This document shows positions 29,347 to 41,418 of a DNA stretch of 64,000 nucleotides, one piece after another. The stretch is from Chaenocephalus aceratus (taxonomy: Eukaryota; Chordata; Actinopteri; Perciformes; Channichthyidae). Position 1 is the stretch's first letter. Each line of letters begins with the position of its first letter. The translations under genes and the position numbers were made by a program. The notes beneath the pieces are model-generated. The model ran no database searches. It was not told where the DNA came from and saw nothing but the letters and a program-made list of their open reading frames with translations. The DNA is taken from NCBI GenBank assembly GCA_023974075.1, contig JAMFTG010000069.1, positions 186,001 through 250,000 on the forward strand. Direction: 5' to 3'.

Positions 29347-29804
29347 GATCTTGTACTTGAGTAAAAGTAGAAGTACCAGAGTGTAGGAATACTCTGTTAC
29401 AGTAAAAGTCCTGCATTCAAAATGTTCAAGTGAAAGTAGAAAAGTATTATCATCTAAATATAGTGAAAGTAGCGACAGTAAAAGTAGTCGTTGTGCAGAT
29501 TGGTCCATTTCAGAATAATATATATGATATGTTTTATAATGATTGATCATGAAAGTGTTCTCAAAGCTGGTGAAGGTGCAGCTAGTTTGAATGACTTTGT
29601 AGACTGCAGGGTAGCTGGTGGATTTACTCCAGGTGGAACTAAAGTCTGATTCAACACTTCATTATATTTCACATCATTCATCCACATCTGTAGAGTAACT
29701 ATTAGATACATGTAGTGGATTAGAAGTACAAAGGAGCATACAATGGATTACCTCAACATTGTACTTAAGTACAAGTACCTGAGTAAATGTACTTCCTATC
29801 GCTG

Positions 29805-30309
29805 AATTTACTGATATAATGTGTTCATTATTTTCAAATTCACGGTGTAGATATTTTAATAGCTAGTGATACCTGGATACTATAACTAATTTATAAAACA
29901 ATGAAACGAGTTTGTGTGCTTCAACCCTTTTAGTTTTTTGTATTTAGCTATACATAACTCTAACCTTATAACAGATAAAGTATGCAATATTCCATCATGA
30001 TATTGGTTGAAAAAAACACTTTAGATTTTGCATGTTTTGAATCATATTTAAAAAATGTTTCTGTGAGAGCCAACCCCTTTGTATTTATTTTAAAAATAAC
30101 AACAAATCATTCTGAATCAAACAACCAATCAGTGTGTCTTTGTTGTTTTGTTGTATCAAGTTAATAGGTATTTATACTTTTTCCTTTATTCAGCGGTATT
30201 TTAGGCTACAACGAGTCAGAATGCATTCTCGGGTTTCATTAAAAACCTTCATATGTGTCCTAAAACACTTGTGTCACTTTCTCTGTTGATTTGTTGTTTT
30301 GTTTTATAG
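29805..30309 (+). other. Z3 intron, 3' part
   Basis: Homologous to 1738-2224 with an extra ttgttttg near the acceptor. Ends gttttatag/GAAGAG. No gene seen. Confidence 0.5.
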
Positions 30310-31218
30310 GAAGAGACCTGCAAAAACCCAGATAGGCTTTATAATGAGGGGGAGAAGAGTATCATCGGAGAACAGCTGGATCAACATCAGGCTACAGCCA
30401 CAATAGGAAAACCACACACCTGTGACCAGTGTGAGAAGAGTTTCTGGAGTTCAGGGATATTGAAGCGCCACAAACGTACCCACACTGGAGAAAAACCTTT
30501 CACCTGTGACCAGTGTGAGAAGAGCTTTAGCCAGTCAGGCTATTTTAAGATTCACAAGCGAATCCACACTGGAGAAAAACCTTTCACCTGTGACCAGTGT
30601 GAGAAGAGTTTTAACCACCCAGGCGATTTGAAGATTCACAAGCGAATCCACACTGGAGAAAAACCTTTCACCTGTGACCAGTGTGGGAAGAGTTTTAACC
30701 AGTCAGGCGATTTGAAGATTCACAAGCGAATCCACACTGGAGAAAAACCTTTCACCTGTGACCAGTGTGAGAGAAGTTTTAGCAGGTCAGGCTATTTGAA
30801 GATTCACCAGCGAATCCACGCTGGAGAAAATCCTTTCACCTGTGACCAGTGTGAGAAAAGTTTCACGGACTCAGGCTCATTGAAGCGCCACCAGATAATC
30901 CACACTGGATTAAAGCCTTTCACCTGTGACCAGTGTGAGAAGAGCTTTAGCCAGTCAGGCCATTTGAAGATTCACCAGCGAACCCACACTGGAGAAAAAC
31001 CCTACTCCTGTGACCAGTGTGAGAAAAGTTTCACGGACTCACGCTCATTGAAGCGCCACCAGCGAATCCACTCCTTTGACCAGTGGAAGAAAGAGTTCAG
31101 TGACTCATACAGTGTGAAGCTCCACCAGCCTACCCACACTGGAGAAAAACCTGACGTCTGTGCTCCCTGTGAGAAGAGTCTCAGAGAACCAGACCACATG
31201 GGAGAACACCTTCACTAG
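30310..31218 (+). CDS. Z3: poly-C2H2 zinc-finger protein, finger exon (8 fingers)
   Basis: 302 residues, or 321 with the leader at 15839-15895. Eight intact fingers are followed by the degenerate one; the tail ends ...MGEHLH. Fingers 1-4 match fingers 1-3 and 5 or 8 of Z1, with Leu to Phe in finger 2 (SGYFK) and Gln-Ser to His-Pro in finger 3 (NHPGDLK). Finger 5 corresponds to Z1 finger 4 (RSGYLK) with the AGE linker, then fuses through AGENP directly to a TDSGSLK finger. That is consistent with one deletion joining Z1-like fingers 4/5 and 9/10. Its intron carries the BEL/LINE nest. Confidence 0.9.
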   Translation, partial: EETCKNPDRLYNEGEKSIIGEQLDQHQATATIGKPHTCDQCEKSFWSSGILKRHKRTHTGEKPFTCDQCEKSFSQSGYFKIHKRIHTGEKPFTCDQCEKSFNHPGDLKIHKRIHTGEKPFTCDQCGKSFNQSGDLKIHKRIHTGEKPFTCDQCERSFSRSGYLKIHQRIHAGENPFTCDQCEKSFTDSGSLKRHQIIHTGLKPFTCDQCEKSFSQSGHLKIHQRTHTGEKPYSCDQCEKSFTDSRSLKRHQRIHSFDQWKKEFSDSYSVKLHQPTHTGEKPDVCAPCEKSLREPDHMGEHLH

Positions 31219-31565
31219 TGCACTGAGACTGTTCAGAAAGAGTGAGGTGGACTGTTTGACACAACTCGCTGTTAAAGGATGTTGTGTGGATTTCAAAAGT
31301 TGTTCAAATGTTCTCAATAATATTCAAATGCATGCACTTCACTTGTCAACTTGTTTTGTTTTTTTCACAGCAAACACACACAAAGCTCCCTAAAGAACAA
31401 GGCACCACAGTCACTTAAATATAAGAATGTTATAAATATGTGGTAATTTAACAACAAGCTAAAGCCTACTGATTTCTAAAAGTGTGCATAGAGCCTTTAG
31501 TCTCATAAAAGCTGGATAGAGCATCACTTTGAACCATAAACTATTACCGTTGCTGACTGTACTCA
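31219..31565 (+). other. Z3 3' untranslated and flanking sequence
   Basis: Same as after Z1, with minor substitutions. No polyadenylation signal of canonical form near the stop. Confidence 0.4.
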
Positions 31566-33507
31566 TTCAGGCCATTTTACCATCAGAAAGAGGTTCCACA
31601 GGGGTCTATCCTTGGTCCATTCATGTTTACATTAGATGTTACTTAACTTTTTCCAGTAGCCAGACTTTCTCCTTCGACCTTTTCTCTGTTGGGGAGGTTT
31701 GTAAGGCTCAAAGCAAAGAATATTTAAGCTTGAACAACATTCTATCTCCTCACCAGTCAGGCTTTAGGAAGCAGTACAGTAACGGCTGCTTTGAAAGAAG
31801 TAAATGACATTGTTGAAGGCTTGGACGCAAAGAGCTACTGTGCTGCCCTTTTTATAGACTTATCCAAGGCATTTGATACTGTGGACATGGCATTCTATGC
31901 CAGAAGTTATCCCATAGGCCCGTCTGACCAAGCTGTTGGTTGGTTTTCAAACTATCTCTCATATCGCAAGCAATGTGTATAATTCAGCAGTCTCTCCTCA
32001 AGCGTTCTTAATGTGCCCAGAGGTGTTCCTCAAGGTTTGGTCTTGGGACCCACCCTTTTTTACAATTGATATAAATTATGTGTGTCAACATATTGATGCC
32101 TCTGTACATCTATATGCAGATGATACTGTTCTATACTGTTGTGCTAGCACTGCTGTCCTTGCATTTAAACGTCTGCAGCCTGCTTTTGACACGTTTCAGT
32201 CTAGGGCTGCACGATTTTGGGAAAAAATCTAATTGCGATTTTTCTGACAAATATTGCGATTGCAATTCGAATTGCGATATTTGTTTTTAAGCGACCCAAC
32301 AGAAGTTTATTGTAAAATGCGGCCATAACTCCAGCTAGGAAGGTCGTATCAACGTGCTCCCGTCTCTAGCACCCCCGCAGCCCGAGCTACGAGTGAAAAA
32401 ACTAAACTTAAATGAAAATTCCGTTGGGTTGCTTTAAAGTCAAGCTTCAGTTTAAGATTCACCCTGTAATAGAAACATGTGATGGAGCATTACTAACCTG
32501 ACCCAGATGGTTCACCAAACCATCTAAAGCTCCATTGGAAGCCATTTGGAAAGGGCAGGCACTTTCAGAAGCACTTGGCAGGTGATTGGATCAATCTGTC
32601 TATCACCTTCTATCATGGGCTACTTCTGATTGATTAACAATGGCTGATATATGTGGAGCACAGCACTTCTGATTGGTGTGGATGACTGACACATAAGAAA
32701 AAAAAATTGTAAAACAAAATCGCACGGTTTGCGATTTGATAATCGCATCATTTCAAATCGCGATTTCGATTTAAAATCGATTAATCGTTCAGCCCTACTC
32801 TGTACATCTATATGCAGATGATACTGTTCTATACTGTTGTGCTAGCACTGCTGCCCTTGCATTTGAACGTCTGCAGTCTGCTTTTGACACGTTTCAGTCA
32901 CACCTGTTCCACCTCAGGTTGGTGTAAAATTCAGACGAGACAAAAGTCATGTTGTTTTCCAAGAAGAAAAAGTGACCAACTGGTCTTCCCTGCATCAAGT
33001 CTGCACAGCATAACATTTTTTTTTTAAGAAACATGGCCTGCTTCTCCACAAGTGCTCGGAAATGGCTTGTAGCTGCCAAATTGTTGCGGCTCTTGGACTA
33101 CAGGGATGTTGTGTACATGAACGCCTCAGCTCACTCCCTTCATCTGCTGGACGCTGTTTACCATGGGGCTCTGAGGTTCATAACCAATTGTTAACCCCTC
33201 ACACACCATTGCACGCTGTACGTTTTAGTTAACTGGACATCACTATCAATGCGCAGATCTCTGCACTGGTACAAATTCATCTATACCGCCATGCTTGGAC
33301 TGCTGCCCCTCTACATATCACACAAACAGTACAGCTATAGACTACGATCTCAAAATTACATCACTCTGTCCGTCCCCTCAGTATTCACCGAGCTTGGGAA
33401 AAAGCCATATCATACTCTGCCCCCTGAACCTGGAACACACTTCAGCAGGATAAAAGTATACTTCGGGACAATGGTGGATTTTGCATACAATACATCAAAG
33501 TAACATA
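31566..33507 (+). mobile_element. Decayed LINE ORF2 relic, copy 2
   Basis: Same order of RT fragments as at 4171-6200, including the short VPQGSILGP relic at its start. It has lost about 120 bases around 33015 (the HTYRNLGITIDENL thumb part) by a deletion ending in the poly-T run, which distinguishes it from the other three copies. Confidence 0.8.
32201..32798. mobile_element. Non-autonomous TIR element, 598 bp, copy 2
   Basis: Ends ctagggctgcacgat and atcgttcagccctac; same 101-bp direct repeats at 32100-32200 and 32798-32898. Small substitutions relative to copy 1, same length. Confidence 0.7.
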
Positions 33508-33511
33508 CACA

Positions 33512-33706
33512 GCACAACCCTCTATTTAAGCTAGAGGGAACAGATGACACAAATACAACAACAACAAAGACAAATCAAAATAAAACTTGAATTGGAACCT
33601 TTGAATTGTGTTACCATGGAAACACCTTTGCATCTTTCAAACCTGACCCACGTGAAGACGTCCATCAACCGGCACGAGTTATTGAAACTACTTTCACACA
33701 TCAACG
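33512..33706 (+). other. Candidate 5' untranslated exon of Z4 with upstream ORF
   Basis: Same TATA-like inverted repeat, same ATG (33616) opening METPLHLSNL, and same donor (acg/GTAAGA) as before Z2. No base change is seen in the 30-codon upstream frame. Confidence 0.4.
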
Positions 33707-34169
33707 GTAAGAAAAACAGCATTTCTGCAGCTGGGTCGTTTCTATGCGATGTTTACGGGAGCTATTGTTTGGCTGGCAGAGGGAGATTTATTTTACTCTT
33801 TCAAACTTATTTTGATATTTTATGAAAATAGAGTTTGTTGTTCTGCATGTTGGATACTGCGACTGAAATGTATGTTTCTCTACACAAGACTGACTTATTG
33901 TCTTTATTTATATGTGTAATATATAGCTTTACCTCATTTTAAAGCTGCATTTATTTAAAAAATGCACAAACTAAAGCACAACAAGATATGTCTCTATGTG
34001 TCAGATGTGCAAGTGTCTAACTGGATGGACTCCATCTCTCTGAGCTTTTTGGTAGTGATTGTTTTTGTCAAATGAATGGTCTCAACTTTAACATTTAGAA
34101 AAACACAAAATGTTTATTTTAATTCCTGTAGTTGGCTAATAAGTAATATGGTAATCTCTGTTATTGCAG

Positions 34170-34226
34170 ATGGCTGAACTTCAGGTAGACGATAACGCAA
34201 GCAGCAGAATGACTTCATCAGCAGAG
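34170..34226 (+). CDS. Z4 leader exon (19 codons)
   Basis: Ala10 form, identical to the Z2 leader. The intron to Z4 is 1533 bases, the shortest of the family, because about 60 bases after the donor and the SINE are absent. Confidence 0.8.
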
Positions 34227-34372
34227 GTAAGTTACTTTAACTTTGTTGCTAGGAAACATCTGGCAAAGTCAATCAAAAATGTAAACAGGAAGTCACCTGT
34301 AGCAAATAGTGAGTGCTAAAGCTACAGTAGCATATACGAGGAGATGGTAACAGCTGATCATTCACATTTACT

Positions 34373-35205
34373 CAGAGGTGGGAGAAGTACTCAGATCTTG
34401 TACTTGAGTAAAAGTAGAAGTACTCAGGTCTTGTACTTGAGTTAAAGTAGAAGAACTCAGATCTTGTGCTTGACTAAAAGTAGAAGTACTCAGATCTTGT
34501 ACTTGAGTAAAAGGAGAAGTACTCAGATCTTGTACTTGAGTAAAAGTATAAGAACTCAGATCTTGTGCTTGACTAAAAGTAGAAGTACTCAGATCTTGTA
34601 CTTGAGTGAAAGTAGAAGAACTCAGATCTTGTGCTTGACTAAAAGTAGAAGTACTCAGATCTTGAGTAAAAGTAGAAGTACTCAGATCTTGTACTTAGTA
34701 AAAGTAGAAGTATCAGAGTGAAGGAATACTCTGTTACAGTAAAAGTCCTGCATTCAGAATGTTCCTCAAGTAAAAGTAGAAAAGTATTCTCATCAAAATA
34801 TAGTGAAAGTAGCGACAGTAAAAGTAGTGATTGTGCAGATTGGTCCATTTCAAAATAATATATATGTTATGTTTTATAATGATTGATCATGAAAGTGTTC
34901 TCAAAGCTGGTGAAGGTGCAGCTAGTTTGAATGACTTTGTATACTGCAGGGTAGCTGGTGGATTTACTCCAGGTGGAACTAAAGTCTGATTCAACACTTG
35001 GTTATATTTCACATCATTCATCCACATCTGTGAAGTAACTAAAGGTATTAAATACATGTAGTCGAGTAAAAGTACACAATTTACCTCTGAACTGTAGTGG
35101 AGTAGAAGTACACAGTAGCATAAAATGGAAATACTCAAGTCAAGTAAAAATACCTCCAAATTGTACTTAAGTACAGTACCTGAGTAAATGTACTTCCTAC
35201 CTCTG
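34373..35205. mobile_element. hAT-like CAGAGGT element with minisatellite, copy 2
   Basis: Bounded by catttact (34365-34372) and attttact (35206-35213). No SINE precedes it, so this is the empty-site state for the SINE of copies 1 and 3. It includes the 33-bp repeat at 34380-34712. Confidence 0.65.
34380..34712 (+). repeat. 33-bp minisatellite, copy 2
   Basis: About ten units of the same repeat; variant units (aaaggagaag, actcaggtcttg) and unit order differ from copy 1, so the tract has rearranged since duplication. Confidence 0.85.
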
Positions 35206-35759
35206 ATTTTACTGATATAATGTGATCATTTAATGTTAATTATTTTCAAATTCACGGTGTAGATATTTTAATAGCTAGTGATACCTGGAATACTATAACT
35301 AATTTATAAAACAATGAAACAAGTTTGTGTGCTTCAACCCTTTTAGTTTTTTGTATTTAGCTATACATAACTCTAACCTTACAACAGATAAAGTAAGCAA
35401 TATTCCATCATGATATTGGTTGAAAAAAACACATTTAAATTTAGCATGTTTTGAATAATATTTTAAAAAATGTGTCCGTGAGAGCCAACCCCTTTGTATT
35501 CATTTTAAAATAACAACAAATCATTCTGAATCAAACAACCAATCAGTGTGTCTTTGTTGTTTTGTTGTATCAAGTTAATAGGTATTTATACTTCTTCCTT
35601 TATTCAGTGGTATTTTAGGCTACAACGAGTCAGAATGCATTCTCGGGTTTCATTAAAAACCTTACTTTACTTCTGTCACGTCCATTTTTAACTTGCATCA
35701 AGACATTCATATGTGTCCTAATACACTTGTGTCACTTTCTCTGTTGATTTGTTTTATAG
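35206..35759 (+). other. Z4 intron, 3' part
   Basis: Contains the full tract with aaccaatcagtg and the acceptor gttttatag/GAAGAG. No gene seen. Confidence 0.5.
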
Positions 35760-36332
35760 GAAGAGACCTGCAAAAACCCAGATAGACTTTATAATGAGGG
35801 GGAGAAGAGTATCATTGGAGAACAGCTGGATCAACATCAGTCTACAGCCAGGATAGGAAAACCACACACCTGTGACCAGTGTGAGAAGAGCTTTAGCCGG
35901 TCAGGCCATTTGAAGATTCACCAGAGAATCCACACTGGAGAAAAACCCTACTCCTGTGACCAGTGTGAGAAGAGCTTTAACCAGTCAGGCAATTTGAAGA
36001 TTCACAAGAGAATCCACACTGGAGAAAAACCCTACTCCTGTGACCAGTGTGAGAAAGTGTATACCAGGTCAAGCTATTTGAAGATTCACCAGCGAACCCA
36101 CACTGGAGAAAAACCTTTCACCTGTGACCAGTGTGAGAAGACTTTCAGGGACTCACGCTCATTGAAGCGCCACCAGATAATCCACTCCTTTGACCAGTGG
36201 AAGAAAGAGTTCAGTGACTCATACAGTGTGAAGCTCCACCAGCCTACCCACACTGGAGAAAAACCTGACGTCTGTGCTCCCTGTGAGAAGAGTCTCAGAG
36301 AACCAGACCACATGGGAGAACACCTTCACTAG
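35760..36332 (+). CDS. Z4: poly-C2H2 zinc-finger protein, finger exon (4 fingers)
   Basis: Smallest member: 190 residues, 209 with the leader. The linker carries S and R changes (HQSTARIGKPH). Four intact fingers follow: SRSGHLK, NQSGNLK, KVYTRSSYLK and TFRDSRSLK. It is the only one of the seven whose first finger is not the WSS type. The degenerate finger and ...MGEHLH tail are kept. Still a plausible DNA-binding protein. It exists only in unit 2, as part of the local 5.3-kb duplication. Confidence 0.85.
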   Translation, partial: EETCKNPDRLYNEGEKSIIGEQLDQHQSTARIGKPHTCDQCEKSFSRSGHLKIHQRIHTGEKPYSCDQCEKSFNQSGNLKIHKRIHTGEKPYSCDQCEKVYTRSSYLKIHQRTHTGEKPFTCDQCEKTFRDSRSLKRHQIIHSFDQWKKEFSDSYSVKLHQPTHTGEKPDVCAPCEKSLREPDHMGEHLH

Positions 36333-36700
36333 TGCACTGATTGTTCAGAAAGAGTGAGGTGGACTGTTTGACACAACTCGCTGTTAAAGGATGTTGTGTG
36401 GATTTCAAAAGTTGTTCAAATGTTCTCAATAATATATAATATTCAAATGCATGCACTTCAGTTGTCAACTTGTTTTTTTTTTCACAGCAAACACACACAC
36501 AGAGCTCACTAACGAACAAAGCACCACAGTCAGTTAAATGTAATAATGTTATAAATATGTGGTAATTTAACAACAAGCTAAAGCCTACTGATTTCTAAAA
36601 GTGTGCATAGAGCCTTTAGTCTCATAAAGGCTGGATAGAGTGTCACTTTGAACCATAAACTATTACCGTTGCGTTGCTGACTGTATTCATTCAGGCCATT
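36333..36700 (+). other. Z4 3' untranslated and flanking sequence
   Basis: Similar to the other copies with small insertions (ataatatataat near 36430, a longer T-run near 36475, a repeated gttgc near 36668). No gene seen. Confidence 0.4.
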
Positions 36701-38775
36701 TTACCATCAGAAAGAGGTTCCACAGGGGTCTATCCTTGGTCCATTCATGTTTGCATTAGATGATACTTAACTTTTTCCAGTAGCCAGACTTTCTCCTTGG
36801 ACCTTTTCTCTGTTGGGGAGGTTTGTAAGGCTCTGAAGGGCCTAGACTCCAATAATGGTGAATGATCAAAGCAAAGAATATTTAAGCTTGAACAACATTC
36901 TTTCTCCTCACCAGTCAGGCTTTAGGAAGCAGTACAGTAACGGCTACTTTGAAAGAAGTGAATGACATTGTTGAAGGCTTGGACGCAAAGAGCTACTGTG
37001 CTGCCCTTTTTATAGACTTATCCAAGGCATTTGATACTGTGGACATGGCATTCTATGCCAGAAGTTATCCCATAGGCCCGTCTGACCAAGCTGTTGGTTG
37101 GTTTTCAAACTATCTCTCATATCGCAAGCAATGTGTATAATTCAGCAGTCTCTCCTCAAGCGTTCTTAATGTGCCCAGAGGTGTTCCTCAAGGTTTGGTC
37201 TTGGGACCCACCCTTTTTTACAATTGATATAAATTATGTGTGTCAACATATTGATGCCTCTGTACATCTATATGCAGATGATACTGTTCTATACTGTTGT
37301 GCTAGCACTGCTGTCCTTGCATTTAAACGTCTGCAGCCTGCTTTTGACACGTTTCAGTCTAGGGCTGCACGATTTTGGGAAAAAATCTAATTGCGATTTT
37401 TCTGACAAATATTGCGATTGCGATTCGAATTGCGATATTTGTTTTTAAGCGACCCAACAGAAGTTTATTGTAAAATGCGGCCATAACTCCAGCTAGGAAG
37501 GTCGTATCAACGTGCTCCCGTCTCTAGCACCCCCGCAGCCCGAGCTACGAGTGAAAAAACTAAACTTACATGAAACTTCCGTTGGGTTGCTTTAAAGTCA
37601 AGCTTCAGTTTAAGATTCACCCTGTAATAGAAACATGTGATGGAGCATTACTAACCTGACCCAGATGGTTCACCAAACCATCTAAAGCTCCATTGGAAGC
37701 CATTTGGAAAGGGCAGGCACTTTCAGAAGCACTTGGCAGGTGATTGGATCAATCTGTCTATCACCTTCTATCATGGGCTACTTCTGATTGATTAACAATG
37801 GCTGATATATGTGGAGCACAGCACTTCTGATTGGTGTGGATGACTGACATATAAGAAAAAAAAATTGTAAAACAAAATCGCACGGTTTGCGATTTGATAA
37901 TCGCATCATTTAAAATCGCGATTTCAATTTAAAATCGATTAATCGTTCAGCCCTACTCTGTACATCTATATGCAGATGATACTGTTCTATACTGTTGTGC
38001 TAGCACTGCTTCCCTTGCATTTGAACGTCTGCAGTCTGCTTTTGACACGTTTCAGTCACACCTGTTCCACCTCAGGTTGGTGTAAAATTCAGACGAGACA
38101 AAAGTCATGTTGTTTTCCAAGAAGAAAAAGTGACCAACTGTTCTTCCCTGCATCAAGTCTGCACAGCATAACCCCATAGAAGCTGTTCACACCTACAGAA
38201 ACTTAGGCATCACTATAGATGAAAACCTCTGCTTTAAACCTCATATTGACTATCTTTTAAGGAAACTGAAATTCAAACTGGGATTTTTTTTTTAAGAAAC
38301 ATGGCCTGCTTCTCCACAAGTGCTAGGAAATGGCTTGTAGCTGCCAAATTGTTGCGGCTCTTGGACTACAGGGATGTTGTGTACATGAACGCCTCAGCTC
38401 ACTCCCTTCATCTGCTGGACGCTGTTTACCATGGGGCTCTGAGGTTCATAACCAATTGTTAACCCCTCACACACCATTGCACGCTGTACGTTTTAGTTAA
38501 CTGGACATCACTATCAATGCGCAGATCTCTGCACTGGTACAAATTCATCTATACCGCCATGCTTGGACTGCTGCCCCTCTACATATCACACAAACAGTAC
38601 AGCTATAGACTACGATCTCAAAATTACATCACTCTGTCCGTCCCCTCAGTATTCACCGAGCTTGGGAAAAAGCCATATCATACTCTGCCCCCTGAACCTG
38701 AAACACACTTCAGCAGGATAAAAGTATACTTCGGGACAATGGTGGATTTTGCATACAATACATCAAAGTAACATA
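36701..38775 (+). mobile_element. Decayed LINE ORF2 relic, copy 3
   Basis: As copy 1, but with a 38-base stretch near 36830-36867 (tctgaagggcctagactccaataatgg...) that the other copies lack. The extra bases may be ancestral LINE sequence. The HTYRNLGITIDENL part is present in another frame. Confidence 0.8.
37359..37956. mobile_element. Non-autonomous TIR element, 598 bp, copy 3
   Basis: Same ends, same length and same flanking 101-bp repeats (37258-37358 and 37956-38056). Confidence 0.7.
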
Positions 38776-38779
38776 CACA

Positions 38780-38974
38780 GCACAACCCTCTATTTAAGCT
38801 AGAGGGAACAGATGACACAAATACAACAACAACAAAGACAAATCAAAATAAAACTTGAATTGGAACCTTTGAATTGTGTTACCATGGAAACACCTTTGCA
38901 TCTTTCAAACCTGACCCACGTGAAGACGTCCATCAACCGGCACGAGTTATTGAAACTACTTTCACACATCAACG
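38780..38974 (+). other. Candidate 5' untranslated exon of Z5 with upstream ORF
   Basis: ATG at 38884 in the strong context and donor acg/GTAAGA at 38974/38975, unchanged from the Z2 copy. Confidence 0.4.
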
Positions 38975-39437
38975 GTAAGAAAAACAGCATTTCTGCAGCT
39001 GGGTCGTTTCTATGAGATGTTTACGGGAGCTATTGTTTGGCTGGCAGAGGGAGATTTATTTTACTCTTTCAAACTTATTTTAATATTTAATGAAAATAGA
39101 GTTTGTTGTTCTGCATGTTGGATACTGCGACTGAAATGTATGTTTCTCTACACAAGACTGACTTATTGTCTTTATTTATATGTGTAATATATAGCTTTAC
39201 CTCATTTTAAAGCTGCATTTATTTAAAAAATGCACAAACTAAAGCACAACAAGATATGTCTCTATGTGTCAGATGTGCAAGTGTCTAACTGGATGGACTC
39301 CATCTCTCTGAGCTTTTTGGTAGTGATTGTTTTTGTCAAATGAATGGTCTCAACTTTAACATTTAGAAAAACACAAAATGTTTATTTTAATTCCTGTAGT
39401 TGGCTAATAAGTAATATGGTAATCTCTGTTATTGCAG

Positions 39438-39494
39438 ATGGCTGAACTTCAGGTAGACGATAACGCAAGCAGCAGAATGACTTCATCAGCAGAG
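39438..39494 (+). CDS. Z5 leader exon (19 codons)
   Basis: Ala10 form, identical to the Z2 leader. The intron to the Z5 finger exon is 1924 bases and contains a SINE and the CAGAGGT element. Confidence 0.8.
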
Positions 39495-39734
39495 GTAAGT
39501 TACTTTAACTTTTAAAAGTGAAAATCCTGGTTAAATAATTATTAATATTTGAGTGAAAACAATGAAAAATTAAAAAAGCATTCGTTATACTGAGTGAATC
39601 ATATTGGTTGCTAGGAAACATCTGGCAAAATCAATCAAAAATGTAAACAGGAAGTCACCTGTAGCAAATAGTGAGTGCTAAAGCTACAGTAGCATATACG
39701 AGGAGATGGTAACATCTGATCAATCACATTTACT

Positions 39735-40025
39735 GGGCGACTGTGGCTGCGAGGGAGTGTGGTCGTCTTTCCACCAGAAGGTTGTGGGTTCGATCCCAGC
39801 CCATGCAGTCAACATGTCGATGTATCCTTGGGCAAGATACTTAACCCGGAGTTGCTCCCGATGGCATGGCCAACGGTGTGTGAATGTGTATGCGTGTTAG
39901 TTCCTAGAGTGATATACACTGCTCTGTATGAATGGGTGTGAATGGGTGAATGACATGTAGTATGTAAAGCGCTTTGAGGGGTCTTAAAGACTGGATAAAG
40001 CGCTATATAAGTACAGTCCATTTAC
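39735..40025 (+). mobile_element. tRNA-derived SINE, copy 2
   Basis: Same insertion as 7160-7450, same borders and no difference noticed by eye. It shows that the Z5 half of unit 2 and the Z2 half of unit 1 share a more recent origin with each other than with the Z4 and Z7 copies, or that conversion spread it. Confidence 0.7.
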
Positions 40026-40033
40026 CATTTACT

Positions 40034-40866
40034 CAGAGGTGGGAGAAGTACTCAGATATTTTACTTGACTAAAAATAGAAGTACTCAGATCTTGTGCTTG
40101 ACTAAAAGTAGAAGTACTCAGATCTTGTGCTTGACTAAAAGTAGAAGTACTCAGATCTTGTACTTGAGTAAAAGTATAAGAACTCAGATCTTGTGCTTGA
40201 CTAAAAGTAGAAGTACTCAGATCTTGTACTTGAGTGAAAGTAGAAGAACTCAGATCTTGTGCTTGACTAAAAGTAGAAGTACTCAGATCTTGTACTTGAC
40301 TAAAAGTAGAAGTACTCAGATCTTGAGTAAAAGTAGAAGTACTCAGATCTTGTACTTAGTAAAAGTAGAAGTATCAGAGTGAAGGAATACTCTGTTACAG
40401 TAAAAGTCCTGCATTCAGAATGTTCCTCAAGTAAAAGTAGAAAAGTATTCTCATCAAAATATAGTGAAAGTAGCGACAGTAAAAGTAGTGATTGTGCAGA
40501 TTGGTCCATTTCAGAATAATATATATGTTATGTTTTATAATGATTGATCATGAAAGTGTTCTCAAAGCTGGTGAAGGTGCAGCTAGTTTGAATGACTTTG
40601 TATACTGCAGGGTAGCTGGTGGATTTACTCCAGGTGGAACTAAAGTCTGATTCAACACTTGGTTATATTTCACATCATTCATCCAGATCTGTAAAGTAAC
40701 TAAAGGTATTAAATATATGTAGTGGAGTTAAAGTACACAATTTACCTCTGAACTGTAGTGGAGTAGAAGTACACAGTAGCATAAAATGGAAATACTCAAG
40801 TCAAGTAAAAATACCTCCAAATTGTACTTAAGTACAGTACCTGAGTAAATGTACTTCCTACCTCTG
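40034..40866. mobile_element. hAT-like CAGAGGT element with minisatellite, copy 3
   Basis: Bounded by catttact (40026-40033) and aatttact (40867-40874). Same length and repeat order as copy 1, with the minisatellite at 40041-40375. Confidence 0.65.
40041..40375 (+). repeat. 33-bp minisatellite, copy 3
   Basis: Same unit order as copy 1, down to the variant units, in line with a recent duplication of the Z2/Z5 segment. Confidence 0.85.
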
Positions 40867-40874
40867 AATTTACT

Positions 40875-41418
40875 GATATAATGTGATCATTTAATGTTAA
40901 TTATTTTCAAATTCACGGTGTAGATATTTTAATAGCTAGTGATACCTGGAATACTAAAACTAATTTATAAAACAATGAAACAAGTTTGTGTGCTTCAACC
41001 CTTTTAGTTTTTTGTATTTAGCTATACATAACTATAACCTTACAACAGATAAAGTAAGCAAGATTCCATCATGATATTGGTTGAAAAAAACACATTTAAA
41101 TTTAGCATGTTTTGAATAATATTTTAAAAAATGTGTCCGTGAGAGCCAACCCCTTTGTATTCATTTAAAAATAACAACAAATCATTCTGAATCAAACAAC
41201 CAATCAGTGTGTCTTTGTTGTTTTGTTGTATCAAGTTAATAGGTATTTATACTTCTTCCTTTATTCAGCGGTATTTTAGGCTACAACGAGTCAGAATGCA
41301 TTCTCGGGTTTCATTAAAAACCTTACTTTACTTCTGTCACGTCCATTTTTAACTTGCATCAAGACATTTATGTGTCCTAATACACTTGTGTCACTTTATC
41401 TGTTGTTTTGTTTTATAG
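40875..41418 (+). other. Z5 intron, 3' part
   Basis: Keeps the tract with aaccaatcagtg that Z2 has lost. Acceptor ttttatag/GAAGAG. No gene seen. Confidence 0.5.

Larger units (their letters stand above)
16224..29804. mobile_element. hAT-like CAGAGGT element split by a LINE (outer shell of nest)
   Basis: The left end cagaggtggtagaagtac (16224) follows catttact. The right end ...gtacttcctatcgctg (29804) is followed by aatttact. Only the first 58 and last about 460 bases belong to this element; everything between 16282 and 29346 is the inserted LINE and its contents. Compared with the intact copies the 33-bp repeat is reduced to about two units. Confidence 0.65.
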
